Positions 10,500 to 22,869 of a stretch of DNA of 64,000 bases are shown here, piece after piece. The notes below the pieces were generated by a model. It did not search any database and was not told the DNA's origin. It saw only the letters and a list, made by a program, of their open reading frames with translations. This stretch comes from Tretioscincus oriximinensis (taxonomy: Eukaryota > Chordata > Lepidosauria > Squamata > Gymnophthalmidae): assembly GCA_022410635.1 (NCBI GenBank), contig JAJVDF010000123.1:924710-988709 (forward strand). The letters run 5' to 3'. Position numbers and translations under genes: made by a program. Within the stretch, counting starts at the first letter, position 1. Each line of letters starts with the position of its first letter.

Positions 10500-10617
10500 T
10501 TGGATCCTTTAAAATGTTTTATTAATGTGAATTTTTTAATCATTATTTTGGGTTTCTGTTACCTGCCTTGGAACCTGTGGTGAATGGTGGGATATATATA
10601 TTGCCAAATAAATAAAG
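10500..10617 (+). mobile_element. L2-like LINE, 3' tail fragment
   Basis: The pattern ttaaaatgttttattaatg, then ccttggaacctgtggtgaat, gggatatatatattgcc and aaataaataaa is the usual 3' end of L2/CR1-clade LINEs in reptiles (a hinge, a GGTATATAAAT-like block, then a simple (aaat) tail). It is short and diverged. Confidence 0.55.
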
Positions 10618-11640
10618 CGTTTATAGTGTGAACATTATTCCCCTCTTTAGGCAGATCTGTTTGCCTATGAATGTCTCTGCCTTATATATGGCCACCTTCC
10701 TTTGGATTCCACAGATCCATTTCCCTGAGATGCTTCAAGGATTTTTACCTGTCCTGTTTTAACTGTTCTATGATTATTTTACCAGAAAATCTGCCCTGAG
10801 GCCCTTGGGGTCCTTTCTTCACTCCATTCCTACTGCTCTGAGTCTGTTGGGTATAACTTATGACCCTGGGACCTTTGGGGATTGATTGATTGATTGATGG
10901 TGGTGACTACAAATATAAGTATGTAAATCAATCTATTGTGTAGTTTTTGTGGATTTCTTAATGTTCAAGCATATGGCAGCTCAGTGATGGATAGTAAAGT
11001 AAACGTAGATGGGCTTGGCCTAAGTGGAATGGTTATAAAAATGGATGGACTGACTGCCGTCTCTGTCCTGTAAACAAGGTACATTTATTGAAAATCTGCT
11101 GTAATTGTCCAAGNTGGATATCTGGCATGCTGACTGAGTCAAACCCACTCTGATCTTCGACAACTAGAGATTTGAACTTGGTTATCAGATTGTAACCCAA
11201 TAGTATCCACCACACATTTGCCATCTGTTGGAGAGACGATCTTTGGAGAGACGAGTCGACTGTAGAATGTATCTTTTCCCTTTCCGTGGCTTTGTGTAAA
11301 GAGGTGAAAGGCCTTCAGTTGCATGCCGTCCTCACCCAGTGTGCAGCTGTAGCAGCCCCTTGGGGCCACGTGAGACTTGGAGTCTTTTTGCCACACGGGA
11401 GCCCACATGAAAGCATGTGCTGATGACATCAGAGTCACTGTACAGTGACCTCTGGTTGAATCTGATGGTTCCTCAGAAGTTCCTTCATCAAGCTGTGGAG
11501 CCCGGCTGCCCTGAAGGGTCTGCCAACTAGAAAAATCACCATCCTATACCAACATGGGGGAAACAGACCATCTCTTCAATGAAGGATAAACATACTTTCA
11601 CCAAGCACCAAATATATATATATTTTAAGCTCTTCATTTT
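10618..11640. other. Intergenic, no gene seen
   Basis: No sustained coding frame with supporting signals. A short (attg) run occurs at about 10879-10898. The reading frames on the minus strand between 11033 and 11438 show no family resemblance and no splice context. Confidence 0.5.
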
Positions 11641-11862
11641 TGTATAGCCCAGCGGTTAAGAGCCCTGGTATTTCAGCAGAGATAGTGAGTTTGAGGCTCT
11701 GTGTTGGCTGTGGGGAGGAGTGAGCACCCTCTACTGGTCTCAGCTCTATCCAACCCAGCTATTTGAAAGCAGGAAAGTGGGCAGAAAATAGCTTGTCAGC
11801 TAGTTTGAGTCCCTTTGGATGGGAAAAACGGGATATTGAAACCTAGTTCTTCCCCTTTTNAT
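11641..11862 (+). mobile_element. SINE family A copy, 5' end diverged
   Basis: A plus-strand copy of the tRNA-derived SINE. It starts at the head (cccagcggttaagagccc, A-box-like), continues with the B-box region (gagtttgaggctctgtg), ctctatccaacccagctatt and tagtttgagtccctttgga, and ends with gggatattgaaacctagttc and a ttcttcc tail. Confidence 0.75.
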
Positions 11863-12399
11863 TGATAATTTATTACATGATGATGTCTGAAGCACCTCAG
11901 AAAGGAAAGAATGTGGAATTAGTTTCTTCTTTGAAAGATAAGAAATAAATAAATTTACAAGATCAGGGCAAGTCAAGTAATTGGAAAGTCCTGCAAGGTG
12001 AAAATACGCTAAGCTGACGGTTCAGCAAGAGTCTGCTGCCCTCTTGTGTTCACGTTCCTGAATAACAACTAACTTAGTATGTTCGGGATACATGTCAGCT
12101 TGAGCCTGTTTTCTAGATGATTGGTGGGAAACCATCTCAGACAGCNTACTGCCGTCCATTTTTGAGTATTTCTGTTTCCTTTTGTAGTCTTTGGCATCAA
12201 GGATTGTTGAATGGACATTGCGCACACACCCATTCAACATGCATTTTGCAGTCTGATAATATCTCTTGGCAACTGGGGATCTGAACATCTTTGTTTCATC
12301 CCGCACTTAGAACATGCAAAGTCCTTTTGAATTTTGCAATACAAAATCGTACNCTGTACAACAAGGGTGCCTCCCATAAATAAATAGAAGAAAACCAAA

Positions 12400-12850
12400 C
12401 CTCTTTAATCTGGCTTGTGGTTGAAGATATGCTGTTTTGTTTCCCACCTTCAAATCCTGTTTTAATATGTCGATTCTGTATTGTTGCTTTTATCGTTGGC
12501 TNCCCTAGAACTTCCAGGTATAGGGCAGGCTATAAATATAAATCAATAAGGCAGCAGGCAATTTATAAAAGCACACGCATACTACATATTGGGAACCCAG
12601 TTAGGGCCTTCTCAATGGTTGTCCCCAAACTATGGACTTGTCTCCTCGGAGTGTGTCAGTCGACATCACTGTATTTAGGAGACCTTTGAAGACGCATCTC
12701 TTTATCTGGCTGCTAGTTGAAGAAATGCTGTTTTCCTTCTCACTTTCAGATACTGTTTTGATATGTTCATTTTGTAATTTTTGTTTTTATTGTTGGCTGC
12801 CCTGAGACCTTTGGGTATGGGGTGGGGTATAAGTATAAATAAATAATAAC
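12400..12850 (+). mobile_element. Two L2-type LINE 3' ends in tandem
   Basis: Unit 1 (about 12400-12553) and unit 2 (about 12554-12850) both end with an L2-type terminus (ccctagaacttccaggtata; ccctgagacctttgggtatg) and an (aaat)-like tail. Unit 2 also keeps the end of the ORF2 reading frame, readable as RAFSMVVPKLW (about 12606-12638), which matches the AFSVVAPKLWN-type C-terminus of L2/CR1 ORF2. Both share the preceding ctgttttgatatgttcattt region. Either two separate insertions or one nested in another. Confidence 0.75.
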
Positions 12851-13297
12851 TTTGATCATAAAGAACCCTGGATTGGACAATAATTGTATCTGGTTTCAGA
12901 GTTGCAAAAGGCCTTAGGAATGCCTTTTATCCTTTGCAATGTGTCAGTCAGGGTGGATTTGTACTTGCCTGTTTGGAACAGTCCCTGATCAGCATTTGGC
13001 CAGGTCTGCTTCTTAACCTTTCTGTTCATACTTTGGCAGTGGGAGAGATCTGAACAGCTAGCCAGGTGTAAGGCAGTCTTCCTCTAATAGACCCAACCCT
13101 AGCAGAAACTAATGCAGTCAGAAAATGAAGTGTCTCATAACAGGGATTTCCTGGGAAGAAGCTGAGTTGGGCCCAGGCTTACTCACCTTCCATCCCAAGC
13201 AGCAGCAGATGATACAGGCTTCTGATGGTAATGTCCCACATGCTTGGCTGTCCACACCTCATACTACAATTGGGTGAAAACATGTCACATGACATGA
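12851..13297. other. Intergenic, no feature seen
   Basis: No recognisable repeat, coding frame or RNA gene. Confidence 0.45.
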
Positions 13298-13605
13298 AGA
13301 AGAAGAAGAAGAAGAATTGGGTTCTTATACCCCGCTTTTCTCACCTTTCAAAGGGACTCAAAGCGGCTTAAAGGGTATTTTGCCAGAAGGCTCACATTCT
13401 GTCTTCCCCACCAGGCTGTGGTGGTTCCCATGTATCTACTTGCAGTCAGTTGCAATTTCTTGCAGTTCCTGCTTTCGAATAGCTGGGTTGGCTAGAGCTA
13501 CAGGCTAGTGGAAGGTGCTCACCCCTCCCCACGTCCCACACAGGGCTTCGAAACCCCATCTCCTAGACGAGAGACGGATTCCTTAGCAACTGAGCTATCC
13601 GTGCC
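13298..13605 (-). mobile_element. tRNA-derived SINE family A, full length
   Basis: Read on the minus strand, it begins with a tRNA-like head: GGCACGGATAGCTCAGTTGC (A box TAGCTCAGTTG), then a B box as GGTTTCGAAGCCC. The body carries a conserved AACCCAGCTATTCGAAAGC, CCTGGTGGGGAAGACAGAAT and GACTCAAAGC-type block, and it ends in GGGGTATAAGAACCCAATTC and a (TTC)n tail (gaagaa on the plus strand). Length about 308 bp. Pol III transcription from the internal A and B boxes and LINE-dependent retroposition are the known behaviour of such elements. The copy at 28286-28586 confirms both ends. Confidence 0.88.
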
Positions 13606-15199
13606 GAGCTATGAAGGCCTGGTTTACAGCAGTTGCACTTTCCAGGAAACTTATCTTAAGTCTAATCTTGCGTGGTCATCTTTTAAACTGACTACACAAA
13701 GTTTAAGATACATTTATGCAGTAATTTGGGGGTGATTGGAAAGTAATCGTTCAATTAGCAGTGTGACTGCTCTGTTCCTGCTGTAAGCTTAGAACTATCC
13801 CCAGTCTCAAAAGTGTGAAAGCAAAGATAAGTTTGTGAATGTTTTGGGGACAAATGAAATTGTCAGCGTGAATCTGCCCTCAAATTTCCACACATTGGAT
13901 ATTATCCCTAAGAGGGATTATTTCTACAAAATATTTTTTTGTTAAAAAAGCCTATAAAGGTGGATTCACCTTAGAATAGCAGTTCTTGATCAAAGGAAGA
14001 TTTGAAGCAGCAAAACTGGAATCCATCCTCAAAGGACTTGACAGACAATGATTTCCTGGTACACTGCACATATTATAACACCAGTTAACATCTCAGCCTT
14101 TTGAGGATCTGATCTTCTCTCCACTTTTTTGCATATATTTGATTGCAACATTTTTACTTAGCTGCACGTCTTTCCCCCAGGCACTTCTTTCCATTAACTA
14201 CTGTACCTCACCCACACATACACGTTTACATTTCTGCTGTTACTTTCAGCACGCAGTTTGCCACATATCGTCTGTCCCTAGGCGTTGTCCTAGGAACCTG
14301 AAGAAGTATACTTGTTTATGAGTTACATACCTTTTTCCTGTTGCTCTCTAACCTATTGTGAAACCCTCTTGCTAGATTTCTTGATCCAGACTACCATGGC
14401 TATTTCTTTGAAATCTACTTCTTGTGTGACGTTGGGCAGAGGAAGCAATTTCAAGCTGTGGTGGTAATTTGGGATGTGAATTTTTCTTTCGTTACACATT
14501 AAAATGAGGTGAGCATTTAGATCCTTAAACACATTAGAAGCTGCTGCATTTCAGTAGACTGGGAATGCATCCATTTCAAGAGCTTTCATAATGAACAGGG
14601 CCTCTTCTCATGATTGCCAAGAAAAAAAACATTTATTTGTCCAAGTGACCATCAGACACCGGCTGTTTCTGCTGTCCAAGATCAAAAAGGGAGACTTCTC
14701 CTTGGAAGAGCATCTGAGACTAGGTAAGGCTGCAATGGGGAACCCTCACGCTCCCAGGGTCGAGTGTCCGTGTCTGTTCTGTCAAGGAGGACAAACTGGG
14801 TGAGTAGTTCAAAGTCCCAGTAGCTTTCCCTCTCCAGAGCTAGTAAAAACATTTTCCCTTTCTTCCACAGCCCTGGGGAGCACGATCATGAAAGGGAAAG
14901 AAATCAGAAATGCAAAACTTTTGCTTTGTTTTCTTCCTCACTTTGTAGTTTGGATCCTGGACTGCAACAGAAGTTTTATTTATTTACCGTTTATGTTGCT
15001 GGAAAAACAGAACAACGGTGGATGTGGCAATCGGCCACCTTCTCAGAAACCCATTCCAGATTATATCCTAATTATTTTCTGTATTTCCTCCAAACAGACA
15101 TATCTCAGAACTCACAATAGAAGAGTTCAAAAAACTTTAAAAACAAATAATTTTGTAGGAAAGCATTTGTTAATACATTTCATTCTACTTGGAATGATT
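13606..15199. other. Intergenic, no gene accepted
   Basis: Mostly AT-rich unique sequence. The frame at 14591-14803, with a gtaagg-type donor near 14724, looks exon-like at one end but has no family resemblance and no clear acceptor, so I do not call it. Confidence 0.45.
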
Positions 15200-15392
15200 T
15201 AGAAGAAGAAGAACTGGGTTTTTATACCCCTCCTTTCTCAACTGAAGGGCTTACAAGATATTTTTCACATGAAAAGCTTACATTCCGTCTTCCCCACCAT
15301 GCTGTGATGGTTCCCGTTTATCTAATTGCAATCTCTTGCTTTCAAATAGCTGGGTTAGGTAGAGCTGAGGGCTGTGGAGGTCTTTGAGAACG
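15200..15392 (-). mobile_element. SINE family A, head-truncated copy
   Basis: Minus-strand copy: the tail (agaagaagaagaactgggtt) at 15201, then tttttcacatgaaaagctta, ccgtcttccccaccatgctg and ctttcaaatagctgggtta. It stops near 15392 before the tRNA-like head, so it is 5'-truncated. Confidence 0.78.
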
Positions 15393-16104
15393 GATCTCTT
15401 GAATGAAACCAATCTACCACCTTTCATATACAATACAAATGTTTGCATCTCTATATGTAGATTGCAGATATACAGTAAGCTCCAATCCACGTGTTCACAC
15501 AGTATAGGAAGTAGAAATAATAACTACAGCTGCATTAACATACACCTATTTGAGAAAAAACGAGACAGAAGTCTGGCTGTCCTTCAAGTGACCTCGCAGT
15601 ACCTTAAGCGCTAGCAAGAAAAAAGTAGGCAGCATGTGTGCGAAAGTTCGTGGGGCTTATCTTTTCCTTGTAGGAATCTGTGCAATCTAAATGGAAATAC
15701 ATATACTTAGAAATATCGGCATGTACCCATAGAATCCTACCAGCGTCCCAGAAGGGGCCATTCCTAAAGGGGGAAAAATCATGCAAAAATGGAAACTAAA
15801 TTAAGATCACATACATTGCTGCATCTGCATACACAGCGCAGTCAGAGGAATGACAATCTAGCCGTATTTTTCGTTTTCCATTCATTTGTTCAGGAGGTTA
15901 AAGGAATGGAGACGAGAGAACAGAACTCGCTGGAAAAGACCTTGATAGTGGGAACAAATGAAGGCAAAAGGAAGAAGAGGTAAGGTGGATGGATAACATC
16001 AAGAGAGCAACAAAGATGAGCTTGGGTGAACTCTGAGGGACGTGAGGGAACAGGGAGGGCTGATGTGTGATGGTTCATGGAGTCATGAAGAATCAGATAT
16101 GTTT
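15393..16104. other. Intergenic, no feature seen
   Basis: No recognisable repeat or coding signal. Confidence 0.45.
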
Positions 16105-16336
16105 AAACAACGCTTCTCACCCTAAGGGATTAAAAGTGGCTAACAAGCTATTTTTCGCCCGAAGGCTGCGATGGTCCAGATTATCTAAGCACAATTTCTT
16201 GCTATCGAGTAACTGGGTTGGCTAGAGCTGAGGCCAACAGAGGGCGCTCATCCCTCCCACAGCCNACACAGGGCTTCAAACTCGGTATCTCTGCTGAAAC
16301 CCCAGGGCTCTTAACCGCTGTACCACCGGGCCTCTT
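16105..16336 (-). mobile_element. SINE family A copy, tail lost
   Basis: Minus-strand copy: cttctcaccctaagggatta, then atttttcgcccgaaggctgc, gggttggctagagctgaggc, cacagggcttcaaactcggt, and the tRNA-like end gaaaccccagggctcttaac plus cgctgtaccaccgggcc. The head resembles that of the 11641 copy (agcggttaagagccctgg) more than that of the 13298 copy, which suggests two subfamilies. Confidence 0.8.
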
Positions 16337-17089
16337 ATTAATATGTGTATTTTATTATTCAGAAAACCAGGCCTTTATGGGGTTTGCTTACAGTCCTATT
16401 TGCAGTCCTTCTGGGTGTGCTGGCACTAATTTGTCTACCCTCCTCCCACTCCAGCTGAACTGGGGGGAACACAGACCCATGTAAGCAAGGGAATATGGAT
16501 GCGCCAACATGCGATGCTCCATTAGAGCAGAAGAAAAACCGCCTTGGCAGACCTTCCCCTTGGAAGCGGAATGTCTCTCAGCATGACAAGCTGCATCTTG
16601 TCGAGAGCAATTTATCTCTATATAATTATAGTCTTCCTGCTGCAGCATCCTGGAGATTTGTGCTGTAGGAGCAAAGAGCGCACACAGGCCACAGTCAATC
16701 AACAGGGATGTTCCTGCTGCCCTCCAGACCACGTACAAATCCATTAGCCGTTTCTAGAACCACAACACAAACATGCAAGCCCTGGCTAGTACTTGGGAGT
16801 CCCCTTAAGAGGGTAAGGGAAAAGGGGAAAGAAAGAAAAAAGGCGGAAGAGTCTTTAATTATGATGAAAACACGCCAGAAGTTGCATAGGTAGTCTGCAC
16901 ATGATGTCAGTACTTGTATTTTTTATTTTTTATTCTCTATTTCACCGATGTCTCAGAGAGAATACAAAGTAGATAAATCCGTGTTAAGGTATTCTCTGCT
17001 GTAGTTTGCATTTTTCGTTTGCACTTTCACTTTCTCCATTTCAAGCCACTCTCCCGCCNGTTTTCCCTTAGGCGGTAAATCTGTAAGTC

Positions 17090-17280
17090 TGCCTATTGGT
17101 CAATCGGTCATCACAGGGTGGAGCCATTTAACCTCTATATAAGCTGTTGCCTACCAATATTTCCCGCTTTAGTTCTTCATTGCTCCTGAAGTTATTCTCT
17201 TTTAACTTCCAAAGTTAGTTTGGATGCTATTTTACCAATAAAGCTTTGCTAAAGAATCTAGTCTCCCTTCTATCAAACGA
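17090..17280 (+). mobile_element. LTR-like segment, possible solo LTR
   Basis: Within about 150 bases the sequence has a CCAAT-type box in inverted form (ctattggtcaatcgg, about 17093), a TATA box (ctatataagc, 17134-17143) and an AATAAA (17237-17242). The TATA-to-polyA spacing of about 100 bases is what U3-R of a retroviral or Ty3-like LTR shows. A second tatataag lies at about 17397. No flanking coding region or clear TG...CA ends were found, so the boundaries and the class are uncertain. A cellular promoter is less likely because nothing coding follows. Confidence 0.35.
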
Positions 17281-17594
17281 GGAAAAGGCAGCCGCTAACA
17301 GAAAGAACCAAAGCCAGGAATATTGGTATGCAAACGTCTCCATCCAGTGTCTTCCAGCTACGGATAACAAAAGGCTCCTTGCAAGGAGACTGAACTGTAT
17401 ATAAGAAGGCATCCAGTCAATTGTCACCATTACTCCATTTCCTCTTATCTCTTTTGCTTCTTTCCTTTAGCTCTTGTAAGTCTGGATTTCACATTTACAT
17501 GATGAGCTTGTTTCATGCTCCTTCCATAACACATATAGCGGGGGAGTATTGGGTCATTTTTGAAAAATAGGTAAATATGGAAAGTTCAGCTTGG

Positions 17595-17862
17595 AGGAGG
17601 AGAAGGAAAATAATCTGGTCTTTTATACTCTGTCCTTCTCGCCCGAAGGCTGAGAACGGCTTACAAGGTTAATTTTTACTCAAAGACTTGCATCTATTCT
17701 ATCTTCTCCACCAGGTTAATGGTGGTATAGACTGCAAATCTATTTTCTTTCAAATAGCTGAGCTGGCTAGAGTTGAANGCCAGTAGACATCCAACACAGG
17801 GCCTCAAAACTGGATCTCTCAGTTGAAAGACCGGTTCTTGGCGATTACACCAACTTGGACCT
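17595..17862 (-). mobile_element. SINE family A copy
   Basis: Minus-strand copy: aataatctggtcttttatac, cttctcgcccgaaggctgag, cttacaaggttaatttttac, tatcttctccaccaggttaa, ctttcaaatagctgagctgg, caacacagggcctcaaaact and a tRNA-like end (ttggcgattacaccaacttg). Nearly full length. Confidence 0.8.
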
Positions 17863-20025
17863 TCTGTGACACATGATGCTGGCACCCTGTCACTGCTGAG
17901 GCTGAGCAGTGGATATACTGGTTGAAGTACTTAGAAGCTAGAGCCAGATGATACCTAGAAGGCATGAGGCTGAAGACAATTGTTCTCTGTTTGTGTGGTT
18001 CAGTCGGACAGATCCTAATCGCCCTTCACTAAAAGGGTACCAAAGGAAGTCACAAAAATAAAAGATATAAATTATTTTGTAACAAATAATGCCTTCCTTC
18101 CCTGGCAAGGCTGCATTTCAAAGATCTGGATAAAGAGGCATCTTCTAACCAGGTACCCCGAACCACACAATGCAGGGGACCTTGAAGACTACCAGCGTGA
18201 GGCTGCCCCAGAGCTTGGAGGCCACCACAGACAGAGAATGGAATCCTAGATATTGAGCAGTAATGAATTTTCCCTTGTCTGTGGAAGCTACCTGAGTGAC
18301 TCTGGGTCTATTACTACCCCTCAAACTACCTCACAGAAGTTTTGCAAAAGAAAAACAGAGAAGAAAGTAGTGTTTCCTTTAGAAGAAATGTAGAGTAAAA
18401 ATATTCAAGAAAACAAAACAGGTCTGTGAAGTTGATACATAAAACCTTTGACTCCAGCCTATTTATTTGTTTGTTTACATTTACAGTCTGTCTTACAGTC
18501 AAAGATTTCAGGGCAAGATCACTGTAGAGACGTCATGGTAGAATCAGTAGAGAAATGTATAGTACAACTCCACAATCTTGCTTGAAATTAAAATATATAT
18601 CCTGAAAATAAAATGGTTCCTGAATAAACAATAGGTTAATCAAAATATGACTCGTGAAATAGGAATTTTTGACATATATTGTTTGTGTTATACGCAATTT
18701 AAATTTATTAGGATTTGAGTTGGATTCGGTACATTCTCCCCATCCCCGCTCCCATCTCTTTATTCCAATAACCCAGAATTGTCTTCAACTCCATTTCCGG
18801 CTACAGGATCGTGCAATATGTGCCCTAAGAAAAACGCGGAACATCGGGGCTTTTCAGCGCACTGATCGCTGATGATACGCGATCAAGTGNTGCGGAGGTG
18901 CCTCTATATCTACCATAGAGGTAGAGATCTGCCATGCAAATGCAGCCTTAGGCTCTCCATGCACTATAGGATTAGCAAGAGCAAATACAGCAGGGACCCT
19001 GCACCAAACTTCCAGTGATAATTTTCGCTAATCAGTGAAATCATTATTTCTGGGAGCAACGACACTCTTTAGACGACAGAACCATGAATCGCTTATGTTC
19101 TTGTAACTAGATTAAATAAATAACATCCCAAACGCCTTGACTCCCTCGATTGCAACGGTAATGGTGCCATGGGAACACACATATGGGGAACTAGTGTTTC
19201 GTTTTGACCAGACCCCCATCACTCACCGGTACTCGGAGGCATCTGTTGCCACTGCTTCTGCAGAGGTTTTTTTAACTTGTCGGTCCCTGACTAGTCTGTC
19301 TGCTTAGGTTTACACTCTTCCTGGACCCAGGCCAGCTCAGTCTTGGCTCCTGGAATGGGAGTAAAAATATTGTTTTGTGTGGGAGAGCATTGTCAGGATC
19401 TCCACAGAGGCATAAATGGAAGCCTCTGCTGGCAGGTGTACAAGGGGAGCTTAAACAAAAGGCGCTATTCAACTCACAAACTGTTCAGGCAGGACCAATT
19501 AAACCTCATTATTTGGCTAGAAAATTACTTTAAGCAAAGAGGGAATTTGCAACTGATGATTATTTTGATTAATCCTCGAGTTCAATTGCACTGCTTGTGT
19601 CTCCGACCCACCGAAGAGAGAGATTTGCACCCGATTTTTCTTTTGCATCAGTTTGGCAGTCGTTGCTGTTACTACAACATCCCCTTCGCCCTCAAGAAAG
19701 AAAACCTCTTCTGCCCCATGGCAAAGCTGTGCAAGCTCAGGTAGGTGTGGGCAGCGGGACGATTCCTTCTAGCCCGCAATATCTCCAAAATGCCCTGTGT
19801 AGCTGCTTGTGCAAATGAAGCCATGTGACATGGTTCCCCAGAACTATGAAAGTCCAGNCACAGCAAGGCCAAGCAAACCACACTGTCCATGCTAAGTGTG
19901 GCTAGGGGAACAGAATTAAGCAATATTTGGAAGGTTACAGGCCTCTGGATCTGGGCCATGTGCAGGGTGATAGCAGGAGTTTTGGCGTCAGAAGCAACTA
20001 TTAGAATTGTCAGAATTGTCTGTAA
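17863..20025. other. Intergenic, no gene accepted
   Basis: AT-rich, mostly unique sequence. Near 18465-18545 a tatttatttgtttgtttac stretch followed by tttacagtctgtcttacag resembles an L2 3' end on the minus strand, but it is very diverged. The frame at 19343-19744 has no family resemblance. Confidence 0.45.
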
Positions 20026-20135
20026 ACTACATGGAAGTAAACTACTCATTTGCCCACAAGGTTACATCTATCCTATCTTCCCCACCAGATTTGTGGCGGT
20101 ACTCATTAATCTAATTGCAGAGTGCAGTCACAAAG
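20026..20135 (-). mobile_element. SINE family A fragment
   Basis: Only the middle is kept: ttgcccacaaggttacatct, tatcttccccaccagatttg and ggtactcattaatctaattg. This matches the body of the full copies on the minus strand. Confidence 0.6.
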
Positions 20136-22869
20136 TGCGTTTACCTCATTTGCCTAAGACATTAAGTAAATTACAAGTATTNGGAGTCTGGGTCCGTGGC
20201 ATTGTGAGTTGAGATGTTGAATGTCCTNTGCCTGGACTCCACATCCCTGTTTTGGAATATAGATTGGAAGGTTTCCTCTTTTTGACACCTAGTTAATTGA
20301 ACTAAATATATTGGGTATTGTTTCTTCCCTGTCTGCACACACAAGGGTTGTGGTAATACCTTTAAGCCCCATCCTGATTAGGGGGAAAGGAATGGGTAGG
20401 AGAACAGCCGAGTTAATTTAAATTCCACTTTGCTCTTCTCCCTCCTTCCAGCCCCATTTTGCTAGTGGCCTAACAGGGCAGGGAAGAAAAAAATTCTGCT
20501 ATTATCCCGCACGTTTTTCAACCCGAAGGGATTCAAAGCTGCTCGCATAGGCTCGATCCTCACACACATTTTCCTGTGCGTTGGACATGCCATTACCTTC
20601 TGCCAACCCCACGGAACCGCACATGTCCAACATTCCATGCGTTCAAAAGGTCTTTGCTGCAAAGTAAACAGCATCATTTCATCCTATTCAGCAGCTTCCA
20701 TCTTGTAAAGTCCAAAAGAAAGCTGCATCTGTGGACCTCAAAATGCAAATTGTAAAAAACTCGTTGGCTTGCAGAGAATGCTTGGGAACAGTAGGCAGGA
20801 TTGCAGAGAATGCTGGGGTTTGTTGTCAAATAAGTGCAGCAATGCCTTCTGAGGCTCGTCATTCAAAGGTATTGCTAGGAGAAGAGACACAGCAGCTCGG
20901 ATGTCAAGGTAAGACAGGGCGAGTGCTCAATGCATTTTTTTTTAAGCGGGGCAAACCATGAGATGGGGATGTAACCATAACCCTCTTTTCTTCTCTTCAC
21001 ATCAGACACTTTGTGAAGTACAGTAGGGTTGAGAGCTCTGAAGAACTGTGTCTAGCCAAACTATCTTTTGTGGGGGAATGCAGAATCGAATTGGTAAACT
21101 TCCAGATAGGAGCCTGACATCTAACCAGTACACCAGACTTGGTCTCACACCAGACTGGCCCTGGGAAGTAAGAGGAATCCATGCTGAACTCTTGCTGAGC
21201 AAGTGCAGGCAGTGTGGCTTTTAAAAAAAATATATCCCTGACTTTGTGAAGCCAAAAGCAGCCCCAGGAACCAGGCCCCAGGGCAGAGGGGGGGGGGGGA
21301 ATTCTCTGTGGCTCTTCTGCCATTGCTGCTGCTGCCAGTTTGAATTTTCTGTGCTAGAGCAGGGGTGGGAAAACCAAACTATTGGCAAAAGCCAACAGCA
21401 ACAGAGGCATCCCTCCCTATTGTGGGACCCGATCCTTGGGGCTCCTTCTGTCTCTATTTCAAGTTGTTGCATTTGTACGACTTTCAGTTTCTCCAAATCA
21501 GGAAAGTGGTGCTGGAAGGGAAAACATAAAACATTTCAAGTGGGNGAAATTTCACATGGATGAATGACAGCAAAAACTCTCTCAGTCTCTCCTGGGACAT
21601 TTTGGTGGATATTGGAATATACGTTATTAAATAAAAACAAAATAAAAGCGCTTGGAAAACAGTTACAAAATGTTCTCGGGGCTCCATTCAATGACATGTG
21701 CAATTATACAGAATGCAGAAACCATTCCAGGGTTTCAGGGAAAAGCAAACACTCGTGATTCGTAAATGATGAAAGATTTCGGCTCTGCTGTGTCAGTGGT
21801 TTGGCTTCCAGCTGCTTTGCATCCTTCAAGATCTGCCGCTTTAATTCAATTTGTTCATCTCTTGGAAGCCCCAAATCTTAATTCCCCCCATCCCCTTTCT
21901 TCCTTTTCCTTTTTAACTTTCTCTTATTCTTCCTTTCGGTTTCCTGTCCTGTCTTTGCAGCCAAATTTTATTCCCCCACTGATAGGGACAATAATTCATC
22001 AGCCAAATGATTGAGCCAGAAAAATGTTTTCTCTGCTTTCTTGTTTTTTCTTCTCAGTTAATGATGAGCTGCTAACGGAGCTCGAATTTTCCATTTTAAA
22101 TATTTGTCTTTTCAGATTGTCTTGTGGAATATGCAACAACTGCCCACCTATCCAGCTACTTATCTACACACGCCTATCTGTATTTTTACTCTTAAGCCAG
22201 TTTAGGAAGGGGTTTAGAGGCTCCTCTTCTGCAAGGTGGACGGAGTTCAGGGGAGGCCCCAAGCACGCTGTCCCTGCACCCAAAGCAGTGTAGCCAAGTC
22301 AAGGTGGACAAAATGGCTGCCTTAGACCAGACTACTGATATGTCTGTTTTAACAAGCCTACTGATGGTTAGAGGCTCATAGAGTAGAGCAGAAAGTCATA
22401 TTCAAGGGCACATGCTTTCTGGTTTCAGTTTACAGGGGGGCTCCATTTTGGCAGTGTATGAGATTGCACTGTTGAAATGTATTCCCCTGAGGCTCCAAAG
22501 CTCAGTTTCTAGTCACTGGGAAACCCAGCAGTTGGCTCAGAAGATTGTGTTGAGAGTGGAAAGTTTGGTTCCAGGGCAGTCAAATCATTCCTGCCGCCAG
22601 AATTGTTTTAATCTGTTCTGTTCTACTAGACTGGGCCAACAAGTAAATGCAGAAAAGACTTAACACACTCATTCATAATACTCTCATTCATTCATTTGTT
22701 CTCTGTTATGGCACTAGCATTGATAAAGGACAAGGAAAAGCAAATCTACACTGATTCTTCAAATCCCTTCTTGAAAAAGATTTGAGAGCTACTGTAAATT
22801 CTACAAAACATCCGTCTTAAAATACAAGTAGACCTCGCTTGGTAAGTTCCTGCATTAAGAAGTAACAAC
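20136..22869. other. Intergenic, no gene accepted
   Basis: A short SINE-like scrap may lie at about 20500-20545 (ttcaacccgaagggattcaa). A G run occurs at about 21288-21299. Several frames of 60-125 codons exist but have no splice context or family resemblance. Confidence 0.45.

Noticed and set aside
13590..13605. tRNA gene at the end of the SINE
   Set aside because: The tRNA-like head is part of a SINE present in many copies, with a body and tail that tRNA genes lack.
14591..14803. Reading frame with RHRLFLLSKIKKGDFSLEEH and a gtaagg after it, exon-like
   Set aside because: No acceptor of good quality precedes it, no family resemblance, and it lies in intergenic DNA between convergent genes.
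19343..19744. 133-codon frame followed by a gtaggt-type donor
   Set aside because: Composition and context are not gene-like; no domain, no acceptor, and it includes obvious non-coding sequence.
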